Below are positions 19,655 to 30,731 of a DNA stretch of 64,000 bases, piece by piece. Each line of letters starts with the position of its first letter. Position 1 is the first letter of the stretch. The translations under genes and the position numbers were made by a program. Origin of the DNA: Chrysoporthe austroafricana (taxonomy: Eukaryota > Ascomycota > Sordariomycetes > Diaporthales > Cryphonectriaceae); NCBI GenBank assembly GCA_001051155.2, contig JYIP02000008.1:930001-994000 (forward strand), in the 5' to 3' direction. Below the pieces are notes generated by a model. That model saw only the letters and a program-made list of their open reading frames with translations. It was not told where the DNA came from and ran no database searches.

Positions 19655-22339
19655 TTATTCGTCTTCCGTTGACTTCTTCCCACCATTCAACCCGAGGAGC
19701 TTCCCGATCCTCGAAAGCGGGCGCTGGCCCTTCTTTCGGGTGTCCTTGTTGATCTGCATCGCCACCCGTGCCGTCTCGCCGAGGACCTCGAGCACACCGT
19801 CGCCCGTCCGCGCAGAGCATTCGAGGTACCGCGACGCGCCGATGTTCTCCCGGAACTGCTCACCCTGCTCGGGTGTGACCAGAGCTTTGCCACTCTTGCG
19901 GAGCTTCTCGACGGACCGCGCGTGGAAGCGGATGTCGGCCTTGAGGCCGACGAGGAGGATCGCTGCGCCGGGGCAGTTGCGGTTGACTTCCGCTACCCAC
20001 TGTATATACTGTCAGCCAAAGTCTGGAGAGAAGGATACGGGTAAGAGAGAGAAGGAACAATGACATCGGTGTCGGTCGGAAGATCTAACTTACACGGCCG
20101 AGGTGCTTCCCCTTGGAGTCCGTCGAGCCAATGTTGACACTGAAGCATACCAGCGCCACGTGCGCGTCCTTGAGCCACGTCGGGTCGTAGTCGATCCCAC
20201 GGATATCCCAGAGGGACAGCTCCATGGGCTCCTCATCGACTGCTATCCGGACAATCTCCGTGATGCTGCATTTATCGGTTTTACTCTAAGATCCGTGAGC
20301 ATTAGTGGCCCACGCGGTAGAGATTCACCAATGAAGGGAAACTCTTACCTTTGGATAGTGCCCCTTTGCCATCCGGCTGCATTTACACATGATCCTCGTC
20401 AGCCCCTAGCAACTAATTGTGGAAATATTTGCGTGGGTGATGCCTACGTGATCAAGCAAGTCTTGCCACAGCTAAAGTTCCCAACAACCACTGCCTTCTT
20501 CTTTATAAACGGTCCTGGAAACCTGGGTATATATACTATCGGCGCTTTCGGCAATGGCTTCTGCATAACAAAATTCTGTGTGTTCATGGTCGACATGGAC
20601 TGCATCTCCCGCACGCCAAGTTGAGCCGGTGGCGGTCGGGAGCCAGATACGAATTGGGGATTGGATCGGGAACTCGGCGAGGGCTGAGTGCTTGTCGTGA
20701 GTGTGGACTCGGCTGTTCCATGCGAGGCGGGTAGTGACGAGGATTTGGATAGGGGGTGAGAGTCAGACAGTGGCGGCGATGTTACGTGAGATGCGGACGA
20801 AGGTTGTGAGGCAGATGGCGGCGGCAGTTTTGATACGTCGACCTGCGAGAATTCCAGATTCCCGTCGCGGAGACTGCCGGTGTCGTTGGTGCCATTCGAT
20901 GCTGCGTCATCGCAGTCCGCGTCCTCTCCCTCCGTGGTCTTGATTGTCGAGAGTGACCGAACGCAACTCGTCTGGTCTGACCCTTCGACCCGCGACGGGC
21001 TGTTGGTGTAGACATGTCCAACAAGATTCACAGACAGGCGCCCGAGAACGTGTACAGGTACCTGTGCGAAAGCCAATGCCTCCTCCGAGATCTCTCCCTC
21101 GTCCCCACCGTCCGTGTTCACTTCCTTCTCGTTGGGTATGGCGACCTCCAGCCCTGATGCACTCGGCCGGGCAGCCCTTACTTCCTGTGGGTATTCGGCA
21201 GCCAGACTTGCACGAGAAGGAGCCTCCAGTGTTCTGACGGGTCCCTCTTCAGAATGCCGGTACGACGGTGTCTTTTGAGAACCCGGTCTTGATCTGATCT
21301 GCAGCCCACCCGAAAACCCACCGAACCGTTCTTGGCTCGTAAATGGCGTCGGAGACTTCGTCGCATTATTACCGTGATCCGAATTAAGGAAGCCATCCAT
21401 TACGAAGAAGCCCGTGGCGGGTGCCCTTCCGTCCGCTGACGCATCCGGCTCCGGCGTCCTGTTGGGCGTGAAAAACAGGCTCGCCAGCCTGTTCGCATCG
21501 GGCGGCCCCATGGGCAAGAGATTCTCCAGGCCCCTATTCGGAAGGCCAGTGGCAGCCACGTCATGCTCTGCGGAAGGGTTGCTCTTCAGGGGCGCAGGCA
21601 CAGGGACTGAGCCTCGCACATCCCTCAGGTCCGGACTCGCGGAGTCCTGCGCTGCGTCGAGCGTCTTGACGGCGTCCTCCCAGACTTCTGTCCTGGCAAG
21701 CGTCTCTGCGTACGCGATGATTTGGCCGAGGTGGACCTGTAGTGCGAAGTGCTCGCGCGCCAGCGTCGCGTTGCTGTAACTGATGACGATCGACGAACCG
21801 AGCTCCCGGAGCTCGTCGAGCACCTCGGTTATCTGTAGCTGCTCGCCGCGGTTGCTCCTCGAGCTTCTCGATACCAGGATGGCGATGAGATCCGACACGA
21901 GGCCCATCAACCCTCGATGCACGCCTAGCGACTTCGACAGCTCGTTGACCTCGTCCCTCCCCTCTGCAGTCCACCGCGGCGCGCCCTCCGCTTCCGCATG
22001 GTGCCTCAGGACCGCGTCGATCCTCAGCACTACCGTGATGCAATTCGTCAGGATCGGCCTCAGATGCGTCTGCAGCTCCTCGGGTATAGCCGGCCTTCCG
22101 CGGCCGGTCTGCATGTCATAGTCGTCCAGCAGCTGCAGCACCATCAGCAGCTCCGAGAGCTCGCGCGTGACAGGCGCGAGGTCCACCCGGGAGGAGCGGC
22201 AGCGCCGGACAAAGTTGGTCACATCCACCAAGATCTTCTGGACCGTCGAGATGAGCGCCTGGCATGCGGAGCTGATGATGGAGGCCGGCCTCGTGCTCGT
22301 GGGGGCATGGCCGGCGGTGTCGGCGGCTGCAGGTTCCAT
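19655..22339 (-). CDS. STAND-like N-terminal region fused to a divergent Rho-like GTPase
   Basis: Four exons on the minus strand: 22339-20448, 20376-20349 (28 nt), 20285-20094 and 19999-19655. All junctions keep frame and the product is 818 residues. Residues about 20-230 (ISTVQKILVDVTNFVRRC, DLAPVTRELSELLMVLQLL) resemble the helical N-terminal domain of fungal STAND/NLR-type proteins (PigL_N-like); this is recalled, not searched. A long Ser/Pro-rich disordered linker (about 240-600) follows. The GTPase starts at about 613: G1 GNFSCGKT, G3 WDIRG (a DxxG form of WDTAG), G4-like VGLKAD (Leu instead of Asn/Thr) and G5 ECSART. No Pro-Thr-Val-Phe switch I is seen, and there is no C-terminal CaaX box (it ends KKSTEDE). 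Exon 1 alone ends just after the P-loop and looks like a complete gene, so the GTPase is easily missed. Function is unknown; a switch-like or immunity-like signalling role is speculation. Confidence 0.78.
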
Positions 22340-24284
22340 TGTGGCCCGGATGAGAGGGGGGAGGCGGTCCGTCGTTGGGAGACCATGGGGCGCTGCTTCA
22401 AGCCGTCGAACGTGCAGTTTGCCTCTTCAAGGCGTTGTCCCGGTATCACTGCAGGCGCCTCATCTGGCCGGTTCTGAGTAGATCGCGCGTCCCCTTCCAG
22501 GTGTGCACATGCGACCAAGTGAGCACGAAGGTTCAAGATGAGGCTCTCGGAAACTTGGAGAATGGCAGGTTTTCCTGTTAGGACGGTGGACACAGGTACA
22601 CTTAGCGTTCGGTGAGTTTGGACGAACACAGTCAGGAAAGATTTAGGCGTCAAGAGGTGCATGCGAAGGGAAATTCAAGATGACCAGGGGAGGCATCCCA
22701 CAGTGTCCCACCCCTCCTCGTCGCCAGCTGGGTCGACGCTGGGCTAATGTCACCGGCGAAGTGCCGCGCTCATTGGGTGGAGCCAGCTGGGGGTCCAGAA
22801 AGAAGGAACACCTTTACAGTACCGCACACAAGGGGCGGCGGGTAGTCTGGAATCCTGACAGCGAGGATGACAGGCCGGTAGGGGTCTGGGATCTTGTCAC
22901 AGCACTTGCTGCAGGAGCGTGGCGCGAGAAGAAACTGGAGCCGCCTCAACGAGTATGTATCGACGTGTCTGCCAGGCTTGGTGCCGGTGGAGACCAGTAC
23001 ATGATTATCATTGTCTGATTCGGATGGGGCACGCTGAGATGAGCCGGTACTCAGTAGACGACTCCCCAACCTTCAATTGTTCCGATGCCGAGGTCGACCC
23101 CCGGGCACGACCAGTTCGAGCCGGAAGCTGGTCGGATGTCACCCTATTCCGGTACTTTGGACGCGGCATCACGGCAGGCCCTTGCGCTGTGGAACGTGGG
23201 AGCATGTGAGGATTGATCAGCAAGCATCCTGCAGAGGGCAGACAACTCCCCGTCTGTCAGTGAGCAAGTCCAGAGCTCGGCGTAACTTTGGCGAGATGAC
23301 AGCTGACATGTGGCTCCATGGCATGGGTGAGCCCAAAACAGCGTTCCGCTAGCCGTACTCCTTATACCATACTACTACGGTAGTATCGGTGCATACCATC
23401 CCTTGCATCTCGCTATGCACTAGTGTGAAATTGCACTCTACTGATCCAACGGTTGAACGATCCCAATCTGGGCTCGGCCTCCCGGGGGCTTATACCGGAG
23501 CGGCGGGAAGATCTCGGTGAAAACCACCCTGGAGGCGCTTCAGATTCGTTTCTATTCTTGGGCCAGTCCGGAGTATCGTCTTCTTTGAAGGCCGGAATCT
23601 GACATGTGCCGTTTGGCTCTATTGCGGGCCCGTCCGTGTGGGTCTCGATTCCCCAAGAGCCTGAACAAGTCCCACGATTTGAAAGTTTGGGTCTCCGCAT
23701 CCTACTGCATGAAACATGTTTCCGATAAGACGATGCTGTGTCGCGCGTCTGCGACCGCCACTGTGCGCCTGCGACCACTTGTCAACCAAGCTTCCGACCG
23801 TGATCCCCTTGGCACCTGGAGATTGGGTGAGTCTGCAACAGAAACGTCCGGAAGTACCCCCTTCGTCTTCTTGACCCCGTACCGCTGGCGGGACTTCGTT
23901 CTTGGTGCAAGCCTAGAATATGAGAGCTTTATGGCGGTTCAGTCACGCAGACACTCTCCAAGTATCTTGCGAACGGCCAATCCGTCCCACGCCTTTGGCG
24001 GACTAGGTTCAGAAAGTCTGGGTCGCTCAACTTCAACACAACGTTGCATCGATCGCACCAGTGGCGCGGTGTGTCCTACCTGGTCAAAGGACGCGGTCAA
24101 AGCTCGGAAATTTTATGGACACCGGCCAATGACCAAACATTGAACTCTTCATCGGTGGCGAGGCTGAGCTTGCTTGGAGAGTCATTGGAGCTGGCTTCAT
24201 GCTGTCGATTCTGCATAAACCCCCCAGCCTCATGCTGATCCAAAGTCGTAGACCCCCAACTTGACGTCAGTCCAGCCGCTGTTT
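22340..24284. other. 1.9-kb intergenic spacer
   Basis: Between the 5' end of the GTPase fusion gene and the 3' end of PRP17. The longest open frame (23604-24143, +, 179 codons) has no recognisable domain and an Arg/Ser-rich random-looking composition, so I do not call it a gene. No RNA gene or transposon end was recognised. Confidence 0.45.
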
Positions 24285-25904
24285 CTAATCCCAATACCTG
24301 ATGACACCATCTGACCCAGCCGAGACCAGCTTTGACGTCTCCTGCGGATGCCACTTGACGCACGTAACAGGGTCCTTGGTATCAATCTTGTGGTACATTT
24401 TACACGTCTTCCAATCCCAGAAAACCAGATACCCAGCTGTATCACCACTGGCGATGAACTGCCCGTCGGGGCTGATGTCGATATCGATCGCAGTGCCGGC
24501 ATTGTTGTGGCCGCGATAGCTCTTCTTCCGGTTCTGGCGGAATTTGTCGTTCGCGTTATAAACCACGATTTGATTGTCGCTACTCTGGTACGCAACATAT
24601 TTACCCGAGGGATGCATCGCGCTCCGTGTCATCGGGAACATGTAGGTCTCGGCAATGTACTTGATCGGAACCGGGATGTTGTAGTCCCAAGCGCGCAGGG
24701 ACTTGTCGTCACTCGTCGTCATGAACCGGTCGCCGGCCTTCGTGAACGTGATGGTATTGATGGCAGCCAGGTGGTGGTCGTACTCCTGCACCGTCTCGTT
24801 ACCCCCGCGCGTGTCGAATTGGACGATCTTCTTGTCATGCATGCCCGCCAGGAACTCATGGCCGTGCTCAGGCGTCGGATTGAATACCAGGCAGTGTGGC
24901 GTGCTGCCCGTGCTGAATTTGCTGATGCATTTGCCTGTTTCGGTGTCCCAGAGTTTCATCTGTCGGTCATATGATCCGGACAGGAAACGCGTGCCATCGT
25001 GGTTGAAGGCGAGGTCTGATATCGCCTTCGAGTGTCCCGAGTATGTCCGCAGCAGCTCCTTCTGATGATAGACGTCCCAGATCTTGATCGTCGTATCCGC
25101 CGAGCCGGACAGCAGTAGATGCCCACTGAAGGGGAAGAACCGCAGTGACGTGATCGCCTTCGTGTGGTGCTTCCACTTGTGCACCATCTTCTTCGGTATA
25201 TAATTCGTGACGCTGCCCACCTCCTTTCGCAAGTCGATGTCCAAGTCCTGTGGCACGTGCATGTACGTCCTCCCCTGGTAGTCGAACTCGTTCTCCCCGT
25301 GGAAGGTGGTCGTCTCGTCGCCCATCTCCTCAACCTCTTTTCGTCTTGCCAGGGCTTCCACTGGTGCAGACACCACTGCGCCGCTCTCGACGACGTCATC
25401 CCCATCCTCATCCTCATACACCACCTCGTACTCCTCGTCGCTCCCCAGCTCCGCCTCATCATCCACCTCCTCATATTCCGCCCGTTTGTATTTCGCCCAC
25501 GGCCCCTGATAGGCTCCATCGCCTTCCGCAATTAGCGCGCTCCCTTTGCCCTCCCTCCTCCGCCTGTTCGCTGCAGCCTCTGCCTTGAGATCTTTTCCGC
25601 TCATCGCCTCCCTCCCCGGTCCGCCCCCACGCTCTACAGCGCGATGTTTTGCGCGGAAGGTGTGCTCGCTTAGGTATGTCTCGGTCGCGTAGCCGGTGAG
25701 GACATTCTTGCGCTTGAGTGATGACGAATTCTGCGAAGATAATGTGCTCGAGTCATCGCGAAAGGGGTTCGCGGGCCCGACCTTCGGCCGCGCAAGGTCC
25801 TCTCCTGTGTAGGGCACGACGGCGTGCTTGGGGGCGGCCTGTTCGCGGACGATGAGGGCGTCTTGCGGCGCCATGTTCGGCGGATAGGCGCCGAAGTCCG
25901 CCAT
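24285..25904 (-). CDS. PRP17: Pre-mRNA splicing factor Prp17/Cdc40
   Basis: Single exon, 539 residues. Prp17 (human CDC40) acts in the second catalytic step of pre-mRNA splicing, bound to the Prp19-related part of the spliceosome. The N-terminal 240 residues contain the family landmarks KRKNVLTGYATETYLSEHTF, ALIAEGDGAYQGPWAKYK, and FHGENEFDYQGRTYMHVPQD. They are followed by IPKKMVHKWKHHTKAITSLR, the start of the beta-propeller. Seven WD40 repeats run from about 243 to the end (HLLLSGSADTTIKIWDV, RFLSGSYDRQMKLWDTETGK, SAGSDGVIRYWD), with GH-WD spacing preserved. An acidic stretch (EEYEVVYEDEDGDDV) lies at about 155-170. Length and order are normal for the family, and the first ATG is used. Confidence 0.95.
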   Translation of the reverse strand: MADFGAYPPNMAPQDALIVREQAAPKHAVVPYTGEDLARPKVGPANPFRDDSSTLSSQNSSSLKRKNVLTGYATETYLSEHTFRAKHRAVERGGGPGREAMSGKDLKAEAAANRRRREGKGSALIAEGDGAYQGPWAKYKRAEYEEVDDEAELGSDEEYEVVYEDEDGDDVVESGAVVSAPVEALARRKEVEEMGDETTTFHGENEFDYQGRTYMHVPQDLDIDLRKEVGSVTNYIPKKMVHKWKHHTKAITSLRFFPFSGHLLLSGSADTTIKIWDVYHQKELLRTYSGHSKAISDLAFNHDGTRFLSGSYDRQMKLWDTETGKCISKFSTGSTPHCLVFNPTPEHGHEFLAGMHDKKIVQFDTRGGNETVQEYDHHLAAINTITFTKAGDRFMTTSDDKSLRAWDYNIPVPIKYIAETYMFPMTRSAMHPSGKYVAYQSSDNQIVVYNANDKFRQNRKKSYRGHNNAGTAIDIDISPDGQFIASGDTAGYLVFWDWKTCKMYHKIDTKDPVTCVKWHPQETSKLVSAGSDGVIRYWD

Positions 25905-26952
25905 TTTGAGGACGCACGTCTGGAGGAGGGTGGGTATGCAGAGTGCTGCTGTGAACCAGAAGATTCAATGTCGTAGGAACTTCGACGTTGAAGTATGTTT
26001 GGAAAGTGCTAGGAATGGTTGCGAAACGTTGCGGCAGGCAGTTTCCATTTGGGTTGGGAGGCAAATCGGCTGCTTACTTAAGTACCTGGGTAGTCATCTC
26101 ACCCCCCCCCCCTTCGCAGGGAAATTCACCGTCTCGGGAGACCAGACGATGTGCTAGGCTCTCAGAGCTCGTTGGCGGCTCCTTTGAGCATCAAATAAAG
26201 ATAAATTTGAACAATTCAAACCGAGCTGGGGCTTGTTTGGAAGAGTCCGTAACAGCGAATGTTGTGGCTCTCTCCCTAGCCCTTTTTCTGTTCTTCCATC
26301 TTCCCTTGACTCTATCTTGCGAGGATGGATAGGCGCGCCAGGAGGCTTTTCGAAGCCGGTCCCCCCCTGGTGAAGCAACACGAACACCTGAAGTTTCATG
26401 TTTTAAGGAGAGGATCATGTCCATTACTAGGGCCATTTATTTTCTATCCCGTCTCCAGGCAGTGGGATATCAAGAAAGAGAATACAAGGAGGTACTTGTA
26501 GCAGCATGATACGTCAAGTCTACTGGTCATCCATAAAATATGCCTCCGGCTCAAGATTCCCTGACTCCCCTTTCCGGGCCCCCAGAAACAGAAAGCACGT
26601 ATGACACATTTCCCATCACCTCTCATAGAACAACATAAGAATGATCGTAGCGACATTGGCGGGCGTCATTCGACACAATACGCAGTACCACTTGCCCCAG
26701 CTCGCATGTAAGTTCTGCCTTTGCACAAAGACCATTATGTCGCGTCTAGTCTCTCCCCTCGCGTCTCCCCCTCTGCGGTGATGATGTCTCTTCCTCCTTC
26801 GCCTTCTCTTGAGGTACACGCCTATTGAATTGCGCCTTGATGAACGCTCGAGGATGAGAGCTCCTCCCACGGTCCAGCTAGACCTCATCGCCAACGAAGA
26901 CGATCGCGTAGATCCACCCCGTGGGGATCTGAGCCGTCTCAAAGACGACCAT
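25905..26952. other. Intergenic spacer
   Basis: PRP17 promoter and ERV14 3' flank. A C run at 26103-26111 is the only low-complexity feature noticed; no gene is supported. Confidence 0.45.
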
Positions 26953-27579
26953 CTAGTTCGCCTCGTCCTTGATCAGGGCGACGATCATGCTGTAGAGGTA
27001 GAAGAAGAACATAACCAGGTGGAAGCCAAGCTTGATGAAGGATTCCTGTACCTCGCGTTAGTTTTCCAGGCCCGTCCTGAGCCTCAGATGCGGCGCTACT
27101 CTTACCTTCTTGTGCACATTGAGCTTCCGGAAGATCTCGGTGGCGTCGAGCAGGTGTGTGTTCTCAACGATCCTACGGTAGGCACGTCAGCACTCAGTCC
27201 CGGAACCCCGGGAGCTCAGGTGGATTCCACCATGACGTACTTCTTGACATTCCACGCCAACAGCGGGATGTTGAGGATCAGAGGTAGCCAGTAGCCGTTG
27301 ATGAGGAACAGGAAGGTCAGGAAACCGTGTACGGCGGCCTCGGGGATAATGTAGGTGTTCAAGCGGTTGCAGAGGTCGATGGGGTTGATGTAGTCGCTGC
27401 GGTAGGTCGCAAGTCAGCAGAGCACAACACGGGAGAAGCCCTTCTCTGGGCAGCGGAGCGCGCGCGAGCATCACATACCATTCCAGATCGCTGTACATGA
27501 TGGTGAAGAAGACCTGTAGGAACAGGTTGACGGCGTTTATCAACACCGCGAAGAGGAATAGCCACGCCTCTCCAGACAT
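26953..27579 (-). CDS. ERV14: Cornichon family ER export receptor Erv14
   Basis: Four exons: 27579-27479, 27396-27241, 27172-27106 and 27045-26953, with introns of 82, 68 and 60 nt and consensus sites. The spliced protein has 138 residues, the same length as I recall for yeast Erv14. Cornichon proteins are polytopic ER membrane cargo receptors that load transmembrane proteins into COPII vesicles. Landmarks: a first hydrophobic segment [19 protein letters not shown] with YSDLEC across junction 1; [16 protein letters not shown], the family signature, in exon 2; a second hydrophobic block ([20 protein letters not shown]); [19 protein letters not shown] in exon 3; and a last membrane segment [18 protein letters not shown] ending in IKDEAN. 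The three junctions fall inside codons or conserved blocks and restore them exactly, which makes the model secure. Confidence 0.95.
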
Positions 27580-28437
27580 CTTGGCGGTGGTCTGTTGTCG
27601 CTCGACAAAGCTGGTATATCTGCCTCTTCAAAGTGTATCCTCGTGCCCTTCTTGGTCGGTCGCGTCTCGGAGCTTCGACTTTCGAGACGGGCGATGATGA
27701 TATCCTGCAGCTGTCAGGGTGCAGAGATCAGACGTAAACAAGGACCGGGCGTCGAAGTTTTTTCTGCCCTCGGGCACGCGCACGAGCTTTCAGATGTTGG
27801 GAGCAGAACAGCTTGACAGCGGCTCTATGGTGCGGCGGGGACAACCTGAGGTTTTCGCGATGTGTCCTCGAGGAAACCGGTGTGGGTGGTGGGTTGACTG
27901 GCGACGTCGGGTGAAGAGTGGCAGCAGCAGCAGCAGGTGGGCTGGATGATGAAAGCGGCTCAGCAGCAAGCCTCTCCCCACAGCGTCGACGTATGCCGAA
28001 AATGCTGCCTTCCCTGCCATTCTGATAGCCCGTGTCCGCGCCAACCTTGCCGAGCGGCAGCGCTGGACTCGGCATGGTTGTTTGGGCCCCCACCTCGAGG
28101 GTCGCCTGCGCCCAATTGCAGAGCTCCGCAGGATAATGAGGAGGTGGCTGGCGACTCGCTGTGGCGCGAGCTCCCCAGCTGCCGCCGAGCACTTCGACCT
28201 CGGAACAGCGTACATCCGTACTGGAAGAACGAGAGCAACATTTTATGGATTATCGTGAGCTTTGAACAGCTTTACTTTGCGAAGTTTGTCATAGCTTTAT
28301 TTAGCTATTATGTATCTACGCTGGAATCTATTGCCATTAGGTAGGGAAGAAATCGCTTGCGCACGGGCGCCTGAGAATCCCACCTCGTGCTTCAGAACAA
28401 CCGACATGGCAACTTCACTTCGCATGCCCTCTCACCC
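27580..28437. other. Intergenic spacer
   Basis: ERV14 upstream region and MetAP1 3' flank. It contains a short CAG repeat at about 27917-27936 (gcagcagcagcagcagg). No gene is supported. Confidence 0.45.
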
Positions 28438-29903
28438 TCACGCGGCCGCTGCTGGTTCGGGCACCGTTATAGGACCACCAGGAGAATTTGGTTGGCGCGC
28501 CGTTAAGATCTCAACGCCATCCTCGGTGACGAGCAGGGTGTGCTCTGCGAGCGTTGGTTAGTATTTTTCACCTCTGCGCTAGGAGTAGTGCAACGTACCA
28601 AACTGCGCCGTCTTCTTTCCATCCACGGTCGTGCTGGTCCAGTTGTCCGGCCAAGTCACATCGCGGTACTTTCCTAGCGCAATCATCGGCTCGATCGTGA
28701 AGGTCTGGCCCGGCTTGCACTCGCCAACAGCCTTGTTCTTGGCGTAGTGCGGGATGTTCGGCGGGCAGTGGAAGATGGTGTTGATGCCGTGGCCGACGTA
28801 CGTCCGGATGACGCTGCAGTTCTTGGCCTTGGCGTGCTTCTCGATTACGTTGCCGAACTCGCGGTAGAGCGTGCCGGGCTTGACCAGCTTGATAGCCTCA
28901 TCCAGGCATTCCCGTGCGGTCTCGACCACGCGTACTGTGTCCGGGTCCGCCTTCGACTTGTCGCCCACGTAGTAAGTCTCGTTCAGATCCCCGTGGTAGC
29001 CCTTGTGGAAGAGCGTCACGTCCAGGTTGATGATGTCGCCGTCCTTCAGGACGTATCGGTCAGGGATGCCGTGGCAGATGACCTCGTTGACCGAGGTACA
29101 CACGGACTTGGGGAACATGTTGTAGTTCAGCGGTGACGGGTAGGACTGGCAGCGTGTCAGCTCAATCTCGTCATCCTGCTCTCCCGGGACCCATGTCCAC
29201 AAGTGTTCCGGCCGCACTCACATCGCGCTTGATGCATTCCTCGTGCACGATCTTGTCGATCTCATCCGTGGTGATCCCAGGCCTGAGCGCAGCGGCCGCG
29301 ATATCGAGGACCTCTCTCGCAAGCCGGCAGACCTTGCGCATGGCATCCTGTCCCTTCTTGTCTAGCTGCTCCACCTTGTGGCGGTTGATCATGGACCGTC
29401 CAGCCTTGGGTATGCCATCTTTCGCGTAGTCCGGGTGGGGGATGGTCTCGGGGACCTTGCGTCTCTCGGACAGAGGGTAGACGGGGCGCAGGGGGCCTGT
29501 GTAGGAGAAAGTAGGGAAGGGGTTGTAGTCGCCGGTGTCTGGATCAGGTTTAGATACTATCTTCGGGGGAAAGAGGTTGCGTGGAAATTTACTGGTTTCC
29601 CGCTTGTGCTTCGACTTATGTGTGCCCTGAAAAGTGTAGCCTCTGTCAGCACGCAGCAACCAAAACCAGCATCGCCAGTGTCTCGTGCAGAATAAGGCGA
29701 CTGGTGAGGCCGGCAGAGGCGGGGCGCGAAAACCACGTGCGCCAGGCAATAGGACTGACCCAGTTCTTCTTGAAACAGTCCTGCGAGCAGAAGTAGCTGT
29801 CCTTGATCCCAATCTTCAGACACGTCGGGCACTGCAGCGACCCAGCATCATTGTCGCAGTCGTCGCCGAGACACTTGCGCTTGGTAGGAGGTTCTTCAGC
29901 CAT
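28438..29903 (-). CDS. MAP1: Methionine aminopeptidase 1
   Basis: Four exons: 29903-29760, 29626-29222, 29145-28599 and 28544-28438; introns of 133, 76 and 54 nt. The product has 400 residues. MetAP1 removes the initiator Met from nascent chains at the ribosome and uses two divalent metal ions. The N-terminal zinc-finger region (CLGDDC, CPTC, YFCSQDC), specific to type 1 eukaryotic enzymes, is encoded by exon 1. The pita-bread catalytic domain follows: [21 protein letters not shown] across junction 2, metal ligands Asp in INLDVT and HGDLN, His in YVGHGIN, Glu in TIEPM, and the last Glu in AQFEHTLLVT. That fifth metal-binding Glu is assembled by the final splice (G|AG), so the reading frame without splicing lacks a complete active site. 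The protein ends in a short Ala-rich tail. Confidence 0.95.
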
Positions 29904-30731
29904 CGTGGGTGTCGTACTCGTGCTCTCCGCCTCGTGTCGTATGAGGACTGAGACTTCACGGACTCTACTGCTAGCGACCGTACGAGTGAATAATCCGTCC
30001 GCAACGCAACGAGTGATTCAGAGACGCGCCTCTATTCCTTGGCCGCTGAAGTCGCCGGGATGTGTCCGTCAATCTCGAGCGGCGATCAGAAGCAATGTAT
30101 TAGTGTTGTCGGCAGGGATTTACAAGGCACACGGCTCTGGCGACTCAGCTGCAGCCCCGCGAGGTGGGGACCTCTAACGCCTTACTTAAGCTCATCGGGC
30201 CTGTACCTTCAGTGCTACTGTAGCTACTACGTAGTACGTACGGACGTACTGGCGGTGCCTTAGGCAACCCTAAACGCAACAATCAACCGGCTGTAGCCGA
30301 GCTTGGGCCTGTTCCCATCCATGTCTTATGCTGGGACATGTCTCGTCGATGGAGCTTGAGCCTGGCTGCTCCAGGAATCCTCCGGGTCTCCTAATAGCCT
30401 TCTGCCGCTATCGTGTCCACCATGATGTGTTTTTTTTTTTTTGTTTTTTTTTTTTTTTTCNGCTCATGGCCTTTTCGCCCTTTCGGGTCCCCCATGGGGT
30501 GTTTTTTTTTTTTTGTTTTTTTTTTTTTGCCTGCAAATTGGTCAGTCTCCTTAGGTCACTCAACCCAGTAAGCCTTGTTCCGAAGTATCAAAGTTCCGCC
30601 CTCCCGACTTCCGCCTCACCACCACGAGGTCCTACATCGGACTCGCTCTCCATATTAAGTTCGTCTAGGTGACTTTATGCCTCTCTCTCGGAGATGTGAA
30701 ATCTCCTCCTGCACTCTCATCAACATAAGTC
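29904..30731. other. Divergent promoter region with duplicated poly-T tracts and an N
   Basis: Shared upstream region of MAP1 (-) and BNA4 (+). At 30430-30460 and again at 30501-30528 there is a paired tract of the form T(12-14)-G-T(12-16). The two are separated by about 40 bp, and an unresolved base (N) stands at 30461. A palindrome-rich spot, ctactacgtagtacgtac, lies at about 30224-30241. No gene is present. Confidence 0.55.

Noticed and set aside
23604..24143. Plus-strand frame of 179 codons between the GTPase fusion and PRP17
   Set aside because: No domain, no splice pattern, random composition; may be chance.
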